Source of the DNA: an uncultured Gammaproteobacteria bacterium
GTDB lineage: Bacteria > Pseudomonadota > Gammaproteobacteria > UBA9214
Length of the DNA stretch: 35,815 nt
Assembly (NCBI GenBank): GCA_905479705.1
Contig: CAJQNP010000095.1
Location: 1 to 35,815, forward strand
Reading direction: 5' to 3'
A model generated the notes under the pieces. The model did not search any database. It had not been told where the DNA came from and worked only from the letters and a program-made list of their open reading frames with translations. How positions within the stretch are numbered: position 1 is the first letter of the stretch; every line of letters begins with the position of its first letter. The translations under genes were made by a program, and so were the position numbers. Below, one piece after another: positions 1 to 10,577 of this stretch.

Positions 1-42
1 CAGCCCGATCAGCCCGATGATGAATCCTCGCTGTTGTTGCAT
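1..42 (-). CDS. 5' end of a truncated minus-strand ORF (MQQQRGFIIGLIGL...), probably a membrane or exported protein
   Basis: ATG on the minus strand at 40-42, open to the window edge, immediately downstream of the ChaN-like stop codon; hydrophobic N-terminus. Confidence 0.4.
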   Translation of the reverse strand, partial: MQQQRGFIIGLIGL

Positions 43-43
43 G

Positions 44-1216
44 TTAATGCAGCATGATGTCGTAGCTCTGTTTGCTGTCCGGCAACAGCAGGCGTTTGCG
101 CACGGTATCCAGCTTGATGGTGTCACCGGGCTGCTTGTCCCACAGCGCCAGTCGCAGGTCGGTGAGGCTGTTGATGGCCGTGTTGTCGATGCCGGTGATC
201 TGTTCTCCGGCCTGAACACCCGCGTCAGCGCAGGCCCCCTTGCTGAAGACGACGGAAATGGTAGTCGCGCCATTTTCGTCTTTCAGCACCACGCCCAGTT
301 TTCCGCTGGGTGGCAGGGTCTGCTTTTCCGGCATCAGCAGGTAGTCGGCAAGTCCCGGTTTTACCGGGCCGTCCCAGCTGTTGAGGATGCTGGCTGTTGT
401 CACGGGTACACGCCGTTGCAGGCGTTGCGGGATGGCGCTGCCCCAGGCGATGTGCTGGTTGCCTGCGAGGACAACCAGCTGGTGATCCGGGTGTTCCTCG
501 AGAAAGGCAGCGGCACGTTCGGCCATGCTTTCATCCCACAGCAGTTGGGCCTCGAGGAAGTGCTCGAAGTTGTCATGCCCTGCTTCCCTGGGGTGGCTGT
601 CGTATACCCTTTTTATACGCTGGCGATAGGCGTCATCGGCCGGTGCCATGTCGGCGGGGATTTTCCGGCGGTCCTCGGTGCTCAGGCCATCCAGGCCGGC
701 GTGTGCAACACTGTGTGTTACCTCGGACGGGACATTCAAGGCAATGAGCGCCAGTCCGTGCTCACGGGCATAACGCAGTATCGGTGCATACAGCCGGTAA
801 TCCATGCGCCAGCGCTGGTAGTACCCGGTGGCGCGCAGCATGGTGTGTTCGTCGCTATTGCCCGCCACGTATTCATCCAGGGGCTGCTGTGATGGCTGCT
901 GAAACATTTCCATGCCGATGGCCAGTTTCGGATTCAGTGCATGCAGGCGCCGGATGATCTCCAGCTGGGTGAGGTGGTGGTCATAGCGGTCGTGCCGCTC
1001 GCCGATGAAGACCACGCGCTTTTCGGCCAGCGCGGGGATGATCTGCTGCATGGTTGAAAAGGCATTGAGGTCGAGTGCCGGGGAGGCCTCCACGGACAGT
1101 GAGGCTGGCGCTGTTTCCACGGGCTGGTCGGGCGTTCTGATTTCACCAAGAAATGTTTCGGCGTGAGTGAGGACACTGCAGGCCGACAGGATTATCAACA
1201 GGCTGAATTTTGACAT
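44..1216 (-). CDS. ChaN-like (DUF399) lipoprotein/haem-uptake-type protein with C-terminal PDZ-like domain
   Basis: N-terminal signal MSKFSLLIILSACSVLTHA; VVFIGERHDRYDHHLTQLEIIRRLH and AIGMEMFQQ motifs typical of the ChaN family; C-terminal GACADAGVQAGEQITGIDNTAI resembles PDZ. The ORF track starts upstream, but Met at 1216 is the likelier start. Confidence 0.8.
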   Translation of the reverse strand: MSKFSLLIILSACSVLTHAETFLGEIRTPDQPVETAPASLSVEASPALDLNAFSTMQQIIPALAEKRVVFIGERHDRYDHHLTQLEIIRRLHALNPKLAIGMEMFQQPSQQPLDEYVAGNSDEHTMLRATGYYQRWRMDYRLYAPILRYAREHGLALIALNVPSEVTHSVAHAGLDGLSTEDRRKIPADMAPADDAYRQRIKRVYDSHPREAGHDNFEHFLEAQLLWDESMAERAAAFLEEHPDHQLVVLAGNQHIAWGSAIPQRLQRRVPVTTASILNSWDGPVKPGLADYLLMPEKQTLPPSGKLGVVLKDENGATTISVVFSKGACADAGVQAGEQITGIDNTAINSLTDLRLALWDKQPGDTIKLDTVRKRLLLPDSKQSYDIMLH

Positions 1217-1567
1217 GCGGTGATGATAATGGTTTTTGTCGTTGTAATCTTCCTTGACCGGAATTAACCCGTGCGCGACGGGTAAGTGGCGCAACCCGCC
1301 AGTCCCCGGCGGGACTGCCATGAAAAAGAGTGGCATCGCTCAATGTTACCGCAAGCCCGGTAAGGTGACTTGATTGCGGCCTGGCGGTCAACCGGGCATG
1401 CCATCGGCGCAGCTCCCTCACATCGGTTGTGAAGGCGGCCTGTTTACAGAAACCGGGGCACGGCGGAAACCCGTCCTGGCCGGGGCTTGACTGTTTCCGG
1501 AAAGGCATGACCGGCATCCATGGTAAGATGTCCGCCACATAATAATGATTTCAGACGAGACCCGAAC

Positions 1568-2773
1568 ATGATTGACACCCTCCTGAATTTCCTTGGTACA
1601 GGCGGCATCGCGCAGCTGTCGACTGGCGCGCTGATTCTGACAGGCCTGGTACTGACCCAGGTGACGATTGCAGGCGTTACTGTCTACCTCCACCGGCACC
1701 AGGCGCATCGTGCGCTGGAGCTGCATCCCGCCATTGCTCATTTCTTCCGCCTCTGGTTGTGGATGACAACCGGCATGGTGACCCGCGAGTGGGTGGCTAT
1801 ACATCGCAAGCATCACGCGAAATGTGAAACCGCGGAGGACCCGCACAGCCCCCGGGTGCTGGGGATCAACACGGTCCTGTGGCAGGGCTCCGAGCTGTAC
1901 CGCAAGGAAGCGGGCAGACGCGGCACGATCGAACGCTATGGCCACCTGACGCCGGATGACTGGCTGGAACGCCGTGTCTATGCGCAATTTCCGTACCTTG
2001 GTGTCTCGCTCATGCTGTTGCTCGATTTGCTGCTGTTCGGTATGCCCGGCCTGGTGCTGTGGTCGGTGCAGATGGTGTGGATCCCGTTCTGGGCGGCCGG
2101 CGTGATCAACGGTATAGGTCACTACTGGGGCTACCGCAATTACGAGAGTGCGGATGCCTCGCGCAATATCCTGCCGCTTGGCCTGATAGTCGGTGGCGAG
2201 GAGCTGCATTCGAATCACCATGCCTTCCCGGCATCGGCACGTTTTTCCAGCAAGTGGTGGGAGCTCGATATCGGCTGGCTCCTTATCCGCCTGCTGGAAC
2301 TGCTGGGGCTGGCGAAGGTCAAGCGGCTTGCGCCCAAAAAGGCACTGATCCTGGAAGGCAAGCAGCAGGTAGACCTGGATACCGTGCAGGCCGTGGTGCG
2401 GCATCGCATGTACGTGATGGCCAGTTATGCGCGCGATGTCATTCGTCCGATACTGCGCCAGGAACGCAAGCGCTGTGACAGTTCCTGCAAGCGGACGCTG
2501 CGCCGCGCGCGCAGCCTGTTGACACGTGATGCCTCGTTGATCAACGAGCGCGCCGGTGTACGGCTGGAGCAGATCCTTGCCCGCTTCAATGACCTGCGGA
2601 TTGTCTATCAGTATCGCCAGCAGCTGCAGTCGGTCTGGGCCGGCAAGGTCACCAGCCAGGAGATGTTGCGCAAGGCACTGCAGGAGTGGTGCCAGCAGGC
2701 TGAGGAGACGGGTATTGGCGTCCTCCAGGATTTTTCCCGTCGCCTGCGTGGCTACAGCCTGCAGCCGGCCTGA
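1568..2773 (+). CDS. Acyl-CoA/fatty-acid desaturase (delta-9 type) with C-terminal helical extension
   Basis: Three histidine boxes HRHQAHRA, HRKHHAK, HSNHHAFP; membrane segments. Confidence 0.88.
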   Translation: MIDTLLNFLGTGGIAQLSTGALILTGLVLTQVTIAGVTVYLHRHQAHRALELHPAIAHFFRLWLWMTTGMVTREWVAIHRKHHAKCETAEDPHSPRVLGINTVLWQGSELYRKEAGRRGTIERYGHLTPDDWLERRVYAQFPYLGVSLMLLLDLLLFGMPGLVLWSVQMVWIPFWAAGVINGIGHYWGYRNYESADASRNILPLGLIVGGEELHSNHHAFPASARFSSKWWELDIGWLLIRLLELLGLAKVKRLAPKKALILEGKQQVDLDTVQAVVRHRMYVMASYARDVIRPILRQERKRCDSSCKRTLRRARSLLTRDASLINERAGVRLEQILARFNDLRIVYQYRQQLQSVWAGKVTSQEMLRKALQEWCQQAEETGIGVLQDFSRRLRGYSLQPA

Positions 2774-3411
2774 TGATGCGCTGGCCGTTGTGGCCGGGGC
2801 AGGCTGACAGGATATTCCCGCGGTACTGTCAAGAGACCTGTGAACCGGGTGACCGGGCGCCCCGGGGGTATGCCGGAAGAATTAACCGTGTATGCAGGGG
2901 GGCGTGTCCCGGAGTCTGATTGCATCCAGTGCCAGTCATGCGCTACCGAACGGGGGGTGTTTTCAGATTGTCTTGTAAAGTCCTTCATGCGCTGGGCTTA
3001 TATGTCTTTCAGGCAGTAGCAGCGTAGCAGGCAGTCGCAATTTTCCCTGGCGGGATCTGATCACAGGTCCCCGGACGTGTGGCGTGAAATGGCAGGATTC
3101 AGCGCGACCCCTCGATTACATTGCCTGCCGATGCCTGTCTATCTTCCTGCCCCGTGTGTGACCGGTGTCGCCATGCAGTGAACGCCTCCCGGTTTGGTCT
3201 CCCTTGAGACTGGAAAACAGCTCAAGGGTGACTGCCCGGCCAGGCCGGTCACCGGGGGTACCTGTCTGGATGGAATGAAATACACCGATTCAAGCGATGC
3301 GAATATACCTGTAGAAGTGAATCTGGATATCCTCGTGACGACCGCCACTGCTGGTGTATAGTTCTTGCGTTCGTCAAACAGACATTATTTGATCTCTTCA
3401 AGGAGTATGAC

Positions 3412-4227
3412 ATGACAGGCTTTCCCGGTTTTTATTCACGTATCGCTACCCTGATTTTTCTCGTCGTCGGCCTGGCAATTGCGCAGACGGCAACTGCCGG
3501 CAAGGCACTTTCCCGGATACAGGACAGGGGTGAGCTGGTGCTGGGCACCTCGGGTAACATGCCGCCAATGAGTCAGAAGCAGGAGGATGGCAAGGTGGTC
3601 GGTTTTGATGTTGACCTTGCGAGGCTGATGGCCTCCGGGATGGGTGTGAAACTGACTATCAAGACCATGCCGTTCAACGAACTGCTGTCTGCCCTGGAGG
3701 AAGGGGATGTTGATGTAGTGATATCCAATGTGACAGTCAACCCGCAGCGCAACATGAAGGTGGCCTTTGTCGGGCCTTACATGACTTCCGGCAAGTGTGT
3801 CATTACCAGGGAAGAACGCCTGGCCAAGGCCTCGGAAGCGGAGAATCTGAATGTGCCGGAGACCCGGCTTGCTGCGTTGAGCGGCTCCACCAGTGCAGAA
3901 TTCGTCAAGGTGCTGTTGCCGAAGGCCACGCTGACCCTGGTCGAGGACTTCGATGGCGGGGTGCGCATGATCAAGGCCGGCAAGGTCGGCGGACTGCTGA
4001 CGGACTACCCGATTTGCCTGGCGATGCAGAAAAAGTATCCGGATGCGGGCTTCGTCTCGGTGTTTTCGCTGCTCAGCTATGAACCCATCGGTATCGCTAT
4101 TCCCGGCGATGACTCGCTGTATCTCAACTGGACGGAGAACTTTCTGTTGCGTGTTGAAGGGATCGGCCTTCTGGAAGAACTGGCGGTGCGCTGGTTTGGC
4201 AGACCGATCAGCGAGGCTGATGAATAA
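3412..4227 (+). CDS. Family-3 extracellular solute-binding protein (amino-acid ABC transporter substrate-binding type), orphan
   Basis: Signal peptide; RGELVLGTSGNMPPMSQKQEDGKVVGFDVDLARLMA and VDVVISNVTVNPQRNMKVAFVGPYM motifs; no permease or ATPase adjacent. Confidence 0.85.
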   Translation: MTGFPGFYSRIATLIFLVVGLAIAQTATAGKALSRIQDRGELVLGTSGNMPPMSQKQEDGKVVGFDVDLARLMASGMGVKLTIKTMPFNELLSALEEGDVDVVISNVTVNPQRNMKVAFVGPYMTSGKCVITREERLAKASEAENLNVPETRLAALSGSTSAEFVKVLLPKATLTLVEDFDGGVRMIKAGKVGGLLTDYPICLAMQKKYPDAGFVSVFSLLSYEPIGIAIPGDDSLYLNWTENFLLRVEGIGLLEELAVRWFGRPISEADE

Positions 4228-4269
4228 CCGCCTGGCTTAACGGCCGTCTTTGCTGCCGGAGTTCTTGTC

Positions 4270-5256
4270 ATGAGTGAGACAACGGAAAACGAGAGCGGTC
4301 TGGTGCACGCCTACCTGCTCGACGGTACAGGCGGTGGTCGTCGCCTCGAACTGGCGGAGTTGGCATCCTGGACGCCGGAACAGGGCGTATTGTGGACGCA
4401 TTTCGACTACTCCGACGAGGATGCCCGACAGTGGCTGCGGAATTCCGCCGGACTGGACGAGCTGGTGGTCGCTGCCTTGTTGACGGAGGAGACCCGGCCC
4501 AGGGCCACGCTCATTGGCAACGGGGTGCTGGTGGCGTTGCGTGGTATCAATCTGAATCCCGGGGCAGAACCGGATGACATGGTCTCGGTCCGCCTGTGGC
4601 TGGACAATGAACGTATCATCAGCAGCAGGAAACGGGTCTTGTTGTCTGTCAGCGATATTGCCGAACAGCTGGATGCCGGAAAAGGCCCGGTTGATACGCC
4701 GGATTTCCTGGTTTCCCTCGCCGATCGCATCGTCTGGCGCATGAGTGATACCGTGGACCAGTGTGAAGACCAGGTGGCGGGCCTCGAGGAACAGGTCCTG
4801 GACGAGGGCCACACCGCGCTGCGATTCGACCTGGCAAGCCTGCGCAGACAGACGATCGCGCTGCGCCGTTATCTTGCACCGCAGCGCGATGCCTTTGCCA
4901 AGCTGATTATCGAAAAGATTGCCTGGCTCGATGATGACAGCCGACTGAGGCTCAGGGAGGTGAGTGACCGGCTCATCCGCCATATTGAGGACCTCGATGC
5001 AGTGCGCGAGCGGGCTGCCGTCACCCAGGAAGAACTGCTCAGCAGGCTCTCGGACCAGATGAACACCCGCATGTACGTGCTGTCGGTGGTTGCCGCGATC
5101 TTTCTGCCGCTGGGTTTCCTGACCGGGCTACTGGGTATTAACGTGGGTGGAATCCCGGGCTCGGAAAACCCCTGGGCATTTCTGTTGTTCCTGCTGTTTC
5201 TTGGCGTTGTTGTGCTCGCCCAGGTACTGTGGTTCAGGCATAAGAAATGGTTCTAG
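4270..5256 (+). CDS. zntB: ZntB/CorA-family cation transporter
   Basis: Full-length ORF; C-terminal two-TM region with GINVGGIPG signature; LWTHFDYSDEDARQWL N-terminal ZntB-like segment. Confidence 0.85.
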   Translation: MSETTENESGLVHAYLLDGTGGGRRLELAELASWTPEQGVLWTHFDYSDEDARQWLRNSAGLDELVVAALLTEETRPRATLIGNGVLVALRGINLNPGAEPDDMVSVRLWLDNERIISSRKRVLLSVSDIAEQLDAGKGPVDTPDFLVSLADRIVWRMSDTVDQCEDQVAGLEEQVLDEGHTALRFDLASLRRQTIALRRYLAPQRDAFAKLIIEKIAWLDDDSRLRLREVSDRLIRHIEDLDAVRERAAVTQEELLSRLSDQMNTRMYVLSVVAAIFLPLGFLTGLLGINVGGIPGSENPWAFLLFLLFLGVVVLAQVLWFRHKKWF

Positions 5257-5283
5257 ACAGTGATTGCGTAGCTGTTGTGCTGG

Positions 5284-6273
5284 TCACGCGCGCCTGCTGC
5301 ATTGCCTGATGGCCGAGTCGATGGCCATCTGCAGGCTGCCGGTATGTATGTTGCCGGTCCCGGCGAGGTCCAGCGCCGTACCGTGATCAACCGAGGTACG
5401 AACAAGCGGCAGGCCCAGGGTAATGTTCACGGCCTCGCCAAAGCCGCTGTATTTCAGTACCGGCAGCCCCTGGTCGTGGTACATCGCGAGGATGACGTCG
5501 CAGTCGGCTGCCTCGCTTGAATTGAAGATGGTGTCCGCCGGCAACGGGCCGACAAGCTTTATGTTCTGTTCGCGCAATGCCTGCAGGGCAGGGATGATGG
5601 TATCGATCTCCTCGCGGCCGAGGTGTCCGCCTTCTCCGGCATGCGGATTCAGGCCGCACACACCAATGCACGGCTGACTGATTGCAAAGCGCGACTGCAG
5701 GTCGCGGTGCAACACCTGGATGACCCGCTGCAAGCGGTCCGCGGTGATGTGTGCGCTGACCTGCGCGAGGGGCAGGTGGGTCGTTACCAGGGCAACGCGC
5801 AATGTCTCGGTCGCCAGCATCATCACCACGTCGCGGGTTCCGGTTCTGGCCGCCAGGTATTCGGTATGGCCGCTGAAGGGGATGCCGGCATCATTGATGA
5901 CACCCTTGTGCAGCGGAGCGGTGACCAGTGCATCGAAGCGGTCCGACAGGCAACCGTCGATGGCGGCATCCAGTGTGTCGAGGACGTAACGTGCATTCCC
6001 GGTGTCCAGCGTGCCGCTGTGTACAGTTGTCCTGGTACTGACCGGCAGGATACACAATTCACCGGGCGCGACTGTTGCCGTGCCGGCCGTGTCAAACAGC
6101 CGGTAGCGAAACGGCAGTTCAAGCTGCGCAGCCCGCCGGGCCAGCAGATCCGGGTCGGCGATGATGATAACCTCGGCAGCGCGTTGCTGCCCGGCAAGCA
6201 GCAGGCACAGGTCCGGGCCGATACCGGCAGGTTCGCCGGCGGTCAGGGCAATTCGGGGTAGACGGGTGGTCAC
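5284..6273 (-). CDS. pdxA: 4-hydroxythreonine-4-phosphate dehydrogenase
   Basis: [52 protein letters not shown] motifs. Confidence 0.97.
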   Translation of the reverse strand: MTTRLPRIALTAGEPAGIGPDLCLLLAGQQRAAEVIIIADPDLLARRAAQLELPFRYRLFDTAGTATVAPGELCILPVSTRTTVHSGTLDTGNARYVLDTLDAAIDGCLSDRFDALVTAPLHKGVINDAGIPFSGHTEYLAARTGTRDVVMMLATETLRVALVTTHLPLAQVSAHITADRLQRVIQVLHRDLQSRFAISQPCIGVCGLNPHAGEGGHLGREEIDTIIPALQALREQNIKLVGPLPADTIFNSSEAADCDVILAMYHDQGLPVLKYSGFGEAVNITLGLPLVRTSVDHGTALDLAGTGNIHTGSLQMAIDSAIRQCSRRA

Positions 6274-6305
6274 GCCGTGCGGCTCATGAAGCAGGATTGC
6301 CCTGT

Positions 6306-7661
6306 TCAGGGCATGTCGATGCGATACTCCACATACGACTCATCACGCAGGCGTCGCATCCAGAGAATCAACTCTTCATCGTATTTACGTGCGCGTAACA
6401 GTTTTTGCACCTTGGCACGTTCATATTCCTCGGTGCTGTCATGGGTGCGGCGCTCCTGTACCTCGATAAGGTGCCAGCCGAATTCAGTTTTCACCGGTGT
6501 GCTGAGTTCGCCGGGTGCAAGCCTGTTCATGGCCTCCTCAAACTCGGCTACCGTGTCGCCCTGGTTGAGCCAGCCGAGATCGCCGCCGCGTGCTGCAGAC
6601 AGGGTATCCTGCGAGTTGGCGAGTGCAATGGTGGCGAAATCCTCACCGCCACGCAGGCGAATCTCCAGTTGCCGAATGCGCGCCTGCACATCGGCATCGG
6701 AGTGGAGTTCATCCGGTTTGATCAGGATGTGACTCGCCCTGGTCTGTTCGACAAAGTGGCGTTCGTCGCCGCGCTTGTCCATCAGCTTGATGATGTGGAA
6801 ACTGCCAGAGCTGCGGATCGGGTCAGAGATGTCACCCACCTGCATGGTCTTGACGGTATCGATAAACATGCTGGGCAACTGGCCCAGGTTGAGCCAGCCG
6901 AGATCGCCGCCTTCCAGGGCTGTCTGGCTGTCGGATGTAACCAGGGCTACTTCGGCAAAGTCGGCACCGCCGCGCAGGCGACCGAGAGTCGAGTTGGCGC
7001 GTGCCTCGGCAGCCCGAACTTCCTCGGGGCTGGCGGCCTCAGGGATGGCAATCAGTATGTGTCCAAGGCGGAATTCGACATCGCCCTGGCCGCTGGCCTT
7101 GAGTGTCGCGAGCAGGTTGTCGATCTCCTGGTCGTTGACCTTTATACGGCTGGCAACCATCTGCCTGCGTACCTGCATGATGGTCATCTGGCGGCGCAGG
7201 TCGTTGCGGAACTGTTGGTAACTGTAGCCGTCACGTTCCAGGATGTCGCGAAACTCGGTCAGGCTGACGCCGTTCTTCTCGGCGAGCCCCTTGATCTCCT
7301 CGTTGAGAACGCTGTCTTCAATCGTGATGCCGTTTGTGGTGGCGAGTTGCAGTTGCAGTGATTCTATCACCAGCTTGTTCAGCACCTCCCTGCTCAGGGT
7401 TGCCTGGTCCGGTATGGGCGTGCCTTTATCATTCAGCTGCCGGGTGATCTGCTGCGTGGCGCGCTCCAGTTCGCTGGCAAGGATGATGTCTTCGTTGGCG
7501 ATGGCCACAATACTGTTGAGCGGGTATTGCGGACGGGCCGCGGGTTCTTGCAGACGTGCCTCTTCAGTCAGCGGGGCTTCGACAGGGGCTTCATCAACGG
7601 CGGTTACAGCGGAAACGGAGAACAGCAGGCACAGGCCGGACAGTGCGGAAAAATACTTCAT
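6306..7661 (-). CDS. surA: Periplasmic chaperone / peptidyl-prolyl isomerase SurA (two parvulin domains)
   Basis: Signal peptide; [18 protein letters not shown]; two parvulin repeats ([15 protein letters not shown] and [19 protein letters not shown]); synteny with pdxA and lptD. Confidence 0.96.
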   Translation of the reverse strand: MKYFSALSGLCLLFSVSAVTAVDEAPVEAPLTEEARLQEPAARPQYPLNSIVAIANEDIILASELERATQQITRQLNDKGTPIPDQATLSREVLNKLVIESLQLQLATTNGITIEDSVLNEEIKGLAEKNGVSLTEFRDILERDGYSYQQFRNDLRRQMTIMQVRRQMVASRIKVNDQEIDNLLATLKASGQGDVEFRLGHILIAIPEAASPEEVRAAEARANSTLGRLRGGADFAEVALVTSDSQTALEGGDLGWLNLGQLPSMFIDTVKTMQVGDISDPIRSSGSFHIIKLMDKRGDERHFVEQTRASHILIKPDELHSDADVQARIRQLEIRLRGGEDFATIALANSQDTLSAARGGDLGWLNQGDTVAEFEEAMNRLAPGELSTPVKTEFGWHLIEVQERRTHDSTEEYERAKVQKLLRARKYDEELILWMRRLRDESYVEYRIDMP

Positions 7662-7682
7662 CGGAAACTCTTTCAGGGGTAG

Positions 7683-10577
7683 TTAAAGTGAATCGTAGCC
7701 AAGGATACCACGTTCCAGTGCCTTATCGACGGTGTTCACCAGCCGGCCCAAGCCTTTCAGTTCGACCTGCATGAAGATGGCGTTGTTTCTCTCGTTGCGG
7801 TTCTTGATGAAGCTGCGACCGACCAGCTGTACGGACCAGCAGCAGCTCTCGTAACCAAGGCCACCCATTGCCTCGAGTGTCTCGTTGTCGAGCAGCGAGT
7901 AATACCAGCGGCCCACCAGGTGCCAGGAATTGCCCAGTGGCCACAGTGCGGAGATGTCCGTTTGCTCCTGGATACCCCGGCGATAGCGGTAGGCGAGGTT
8001 GACCAGCTGCCGTGACCCCTTGCGGTACTGCAGGTGCAAGCTGTTGCGTTCTGTCTGCGAGGCATGCGGGTTCCACTGTGTCTCGGCCCTGGCGCGCCAG
8101 TTGTGTGTCAGGCCCAGGGTCAGCTCGCCAATGATGTTCGATGTACTGTCTGTCTCCACCTGTTCACCTGGCAGGGTGACCTCGCGATCGCGAAAGTACA
8201 GCAGCGAGCCCACGCTGATACTGAGCTGCTCCACGCCGCTCGCCGGGTTGAGTAGCCGCGATGTCAGCGCCACCGCCAGCTGGTTGGCATCGCCCATGCG
8301 GTCCGGCCCGCTGAAACGGTTCTCACGGAACAGTGTCCAGTAGTTGAAGTCGTAATCACTGGTGTCGAAGATCGGGATTTCATCCTGGTCGACTTCCGGG
8401 ACATACAGGTAGAACAGGCGTGGCTCCAGTGTCTGTACAAAGTCCGTGTTACCCCAGCGGCTGCTGCGTTCGAAGAAACTGCCGGCGTCGAGGCTGACGA
8501 TGGGCGTGGTTCGCGCGGGATTGTCGTTATCACTCTGAATGTTGTCGGTGAGGTTGTAGGCGGTATAGCGTACCGCCACGGACGGGTCGACATACCAGCC
8601 GGGCCGGTTGACCGGCAGGCTCAGTGTCGGTTGTATATCAAAGCGTGCGCCCTCGACCAGTACGTCGCCGCTGTGCCTGAAGTTGTTCAGTTCGGCGTTG
8701 GCGTCGAACTTCATGCCGAGGTAGCGGCTGGCCGGTTCGACGTTGAGCACAACCCTTGGCAGTTGCTCATACGGCCTGTTCTTTGATTTGATGGTCGGGT
8801 CGATGGTCTGGTAGTTCTGCACCATGACACCGAGGTCCCAGCCGCGTCCGAAATAGTCTGCCTTTGCGGTGCGTTCCAGGTTGGTCTGGCTGGTCTGCAC
8901 CAGGTTCTTGCCGAAGTCATCAAAGTAGAAATCATCCGAGACCTCGCTGGCCTTGACGGACGTCTTGAGTCGCGGCCACGGGTTGCCCTTGTGCTGGAAG
9001 CCGACCAGGTAACGGTCTTCATCATTGAACTTCCTGTCCGAGGGCAGGTACTCGCCGCTCACGCTGCCCTTGTTGTTCTCGTTCTTGTAGCGAAACTCGC
9101 CGCCCAGCATCACACCGCGATCGGTCATGATGCGCGGTACGATGGTGGCGTCACGGTGCGGCGCGATATTCCAGTACCACGGTATGCTGACATCGAAACC
9201 GGTCTCGTCTGTGATGCCGAATTTCGGTACCAGGAACCCCGACTTGCGGCGATCATCCAGCGGGAAGCTCAGGTAGGGGGAATACAGCACCGGAACTCCC
9301 TTGAGTTCGACCTTCGCATGGCGTGCCGTGCCGCTACCGGATTCCTGGTCAAGGTCGACCTTTTTCGCGAAGATCTCCCAGTCGGTGCTCTCTATGGAAC
9401 AGGTGGTATACGACACATCGCGCAGGTGCTGCCAGTCGCGACCCTCGAGTTCCAGGGACGAGGCCACCCCGCGCGCGTGCTGGTCCGGCAGGGCGTAGCG
9501 GGCGTCTTCTACATCGCCGATACCGGTGTCCGGGTAGAGCGTGCCGCGCGCGCCATCGACCAGCAGCTCGGGTGAGGTATAAACCAGGTTTCCGTCGGCA
9601 TCGATACGGCCTTCTTCCTGGTTATACGTCATGCGGTCCGCTTCCAGGCGCTGCCAGTCCATCTCGGCAACGGCATTGCCTTCCAGTATGAAGATATTGT
9701 TGTCGCGTGCCTGCGCGTTGTCGGCCTGCAGTTCGACGGTGCCCGAAGGACCCGCGGGTGCCTCGACGCGACGGTAATCGATTTGCGGACACTGTACCCA
9801 GCGCGAGTAGGCCAGTGCCTCGTCGAGTCGTTCGTCGGCGATACCCGTGATCGTGCCCAGTGTCGACGTCGCGCCACCGGGTTCGACGATGTCTGTGATG
9901 TCTGTAACAGGCCCGGCATCTTCCCCTGTGGTGGCCGCAACGCTGGCCCCGGGCGTGGGTGTGTCCGGGGTCGTTTCCCGGGCGGGTTCTGCCGAAGTTT
10001 GTTCAATGACCGGCTGCTCGATCTCCCCGTCATCTTGCGATGTCCCGGTTGTTGTATCCGCTACCGGCTGCCCGGTTTCCCCGTCCGCTGGTGATTCCCC
10101 GGTCGGCGTGACGGCTGCGGCCGGTTCCGCGGCCGGTTCCGGGGCTATTGGAGTGCTGGAAGATTCCTCCAGCGGTTCTGCGCCCGGGGTGGCCGCGGGT
10201 GAACTGCCCGGGGATGTCGTTGTCGGAAACAGCGGTGCAGCGGTTGCCGGGACGCTGCCGTGTCCAGGGGCGGGTTGTGCCAAGGGTTGTTCCGGGGGTA
10301 GTGCGTCTTGTGCCTGCGGTGTCGTGGGTTCGGTCGTGACTGGTGTGGCGGCTGCCGGATCAGTGTCCGTGTCAACACTGTCATCAGCCCTGGCGGGATC
10401 GATAGCCGGTATGGCTGGCGCCATAGCGGGTTGCCCGGCCGGTGTCAGTGTGCTGGTGCAGTCCCAGGATCCGTCTGCACTGTCCTGGCACTGCCATGGG
10501 CCCGCGTTTGCCGATGCTGTGCCGAGTATCAGCAGTGAGGCGATCGCGACCGGTTGCAGGCGCTGACGGATTAGCAT
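7683..10577 (-). CDS. lptD: LPS-assembly outer-membrane protein LptD with long Pro/Thr/Glu-rich N-terminal insert
   Basis: OstA/LptD jellyroll (NIFILEGNAVAEMDWQRLEADRMTYNQEEGRIDADGNLVY) and beta-barrel (YYSLLDNETLEAMGGLGYESCCWSVQLVGR); operon with surA. Confidence 0.96.
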   Translation of the reverse strand: MLIRQRLQPVAIASLLILGTASANAGPWQCQDSADGSWDCTSTLTPAGQPAMAPAIPAIDPARADDSVDTDTDPAAATPVTTEPTTPQAQDALPPEQPLAQPAPGHGSVPATAAPLFPTTTSPGSSPAATPGAEPLEESSSTPIAPEPAAEPAAAVTPTGESPADGETGQPVADTTTGTSQDDGEIEQPVIEQTSAEPARETTPDTPTPGASVAATTGEDAGPVTDITDIVEPGGATSTLGTITGIADERLDEALAYSRWVQCPQIDYRRVEAPAGPSGTVELQADNAQARDNNIFILEGNAVAEMDWQRLEADRMTYNQEEGRIDADGNLVYTSPELLVDGARGTLYPDTGIGDVEDARYALPDQHARGVASSLELEGRDWQHLRDVSYTTCSIESTDWEIFAKKVDLDQESGSGTARHAKVELKGVPVLYSPYLSFPLDDRRKSGFLVPKFGITDETGFDVSIPWYWNIAPHRDATIVPRIMTDRGVMLGGEFRYKNENNKGSVSGEYLPSDRKFNDEDRYLVGFQHKGNPWPRLKTSVKASEVSDDFYFDDFGKNLVQTSQTNLERTAKADYFGRGWDLGVMVQNYQTIDPTIKSKNRPYEQLPRVVLNVEPASRYLGMKFDANAELNNFRHSGDVLVEGARFDIQPTLSLPVNRPGWYVDPSVAVRYTAYNLTDNIQSDNDNPARTTPIVSLDAGSFFERSSRWGNTDFVQTLEPRLFYLYVPEVDQDEIPIFDTSDYDFNYWTLFRENRFSGPDRMGDANQLAVALTSRLLNPASGVEQLSISVGSLLYFRDREVTLPGEQVETDSTSNIIGELTLGLTHNWRARAETQWNPHASQTERNSLHLQYRKGSRQLVNLAYRYRRGIQEQTDISALWPLGNSWHLVGRWYYSLLDNETLEAMGGLGYESCCWSVQLVGRSFIKNRNERNNAIFMQVELKGLGRLVNTVDKALERGILGYDSL

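Noticed and set aside
1418-2404. 328-aa minus-strand ORF opposite the desaturase
   Set aside because: Antisense to a CDS with three clear histidine boxes; no recognisable domain.
3276-3362. Short ORF MKYTDSSDANIPVEVNLDILVTTATAGV as a gene remnant upstream of the SBP
   Set aside because: Only 28 codons, no RBS or family match; more likely part of the non-coding leader.
4237-4983. 248-aa minus-strand ORF opposite zntB
   Set aside because: Antisense shadow of a confident transporter CDS.
6405-7361. 318-aa plus-strand ORF opposite surA
   Set aside because: Antisense shadow of a confident surA CDS with two parvulin domains.
9847-10566. 239-aa plus-strand ORF rich in Gly/Ser/Val opposite lptD
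   Set aside because: Shadow of the low-complexity Pro/Thr/Glu-rich LptD insert; no independent coding evidence.
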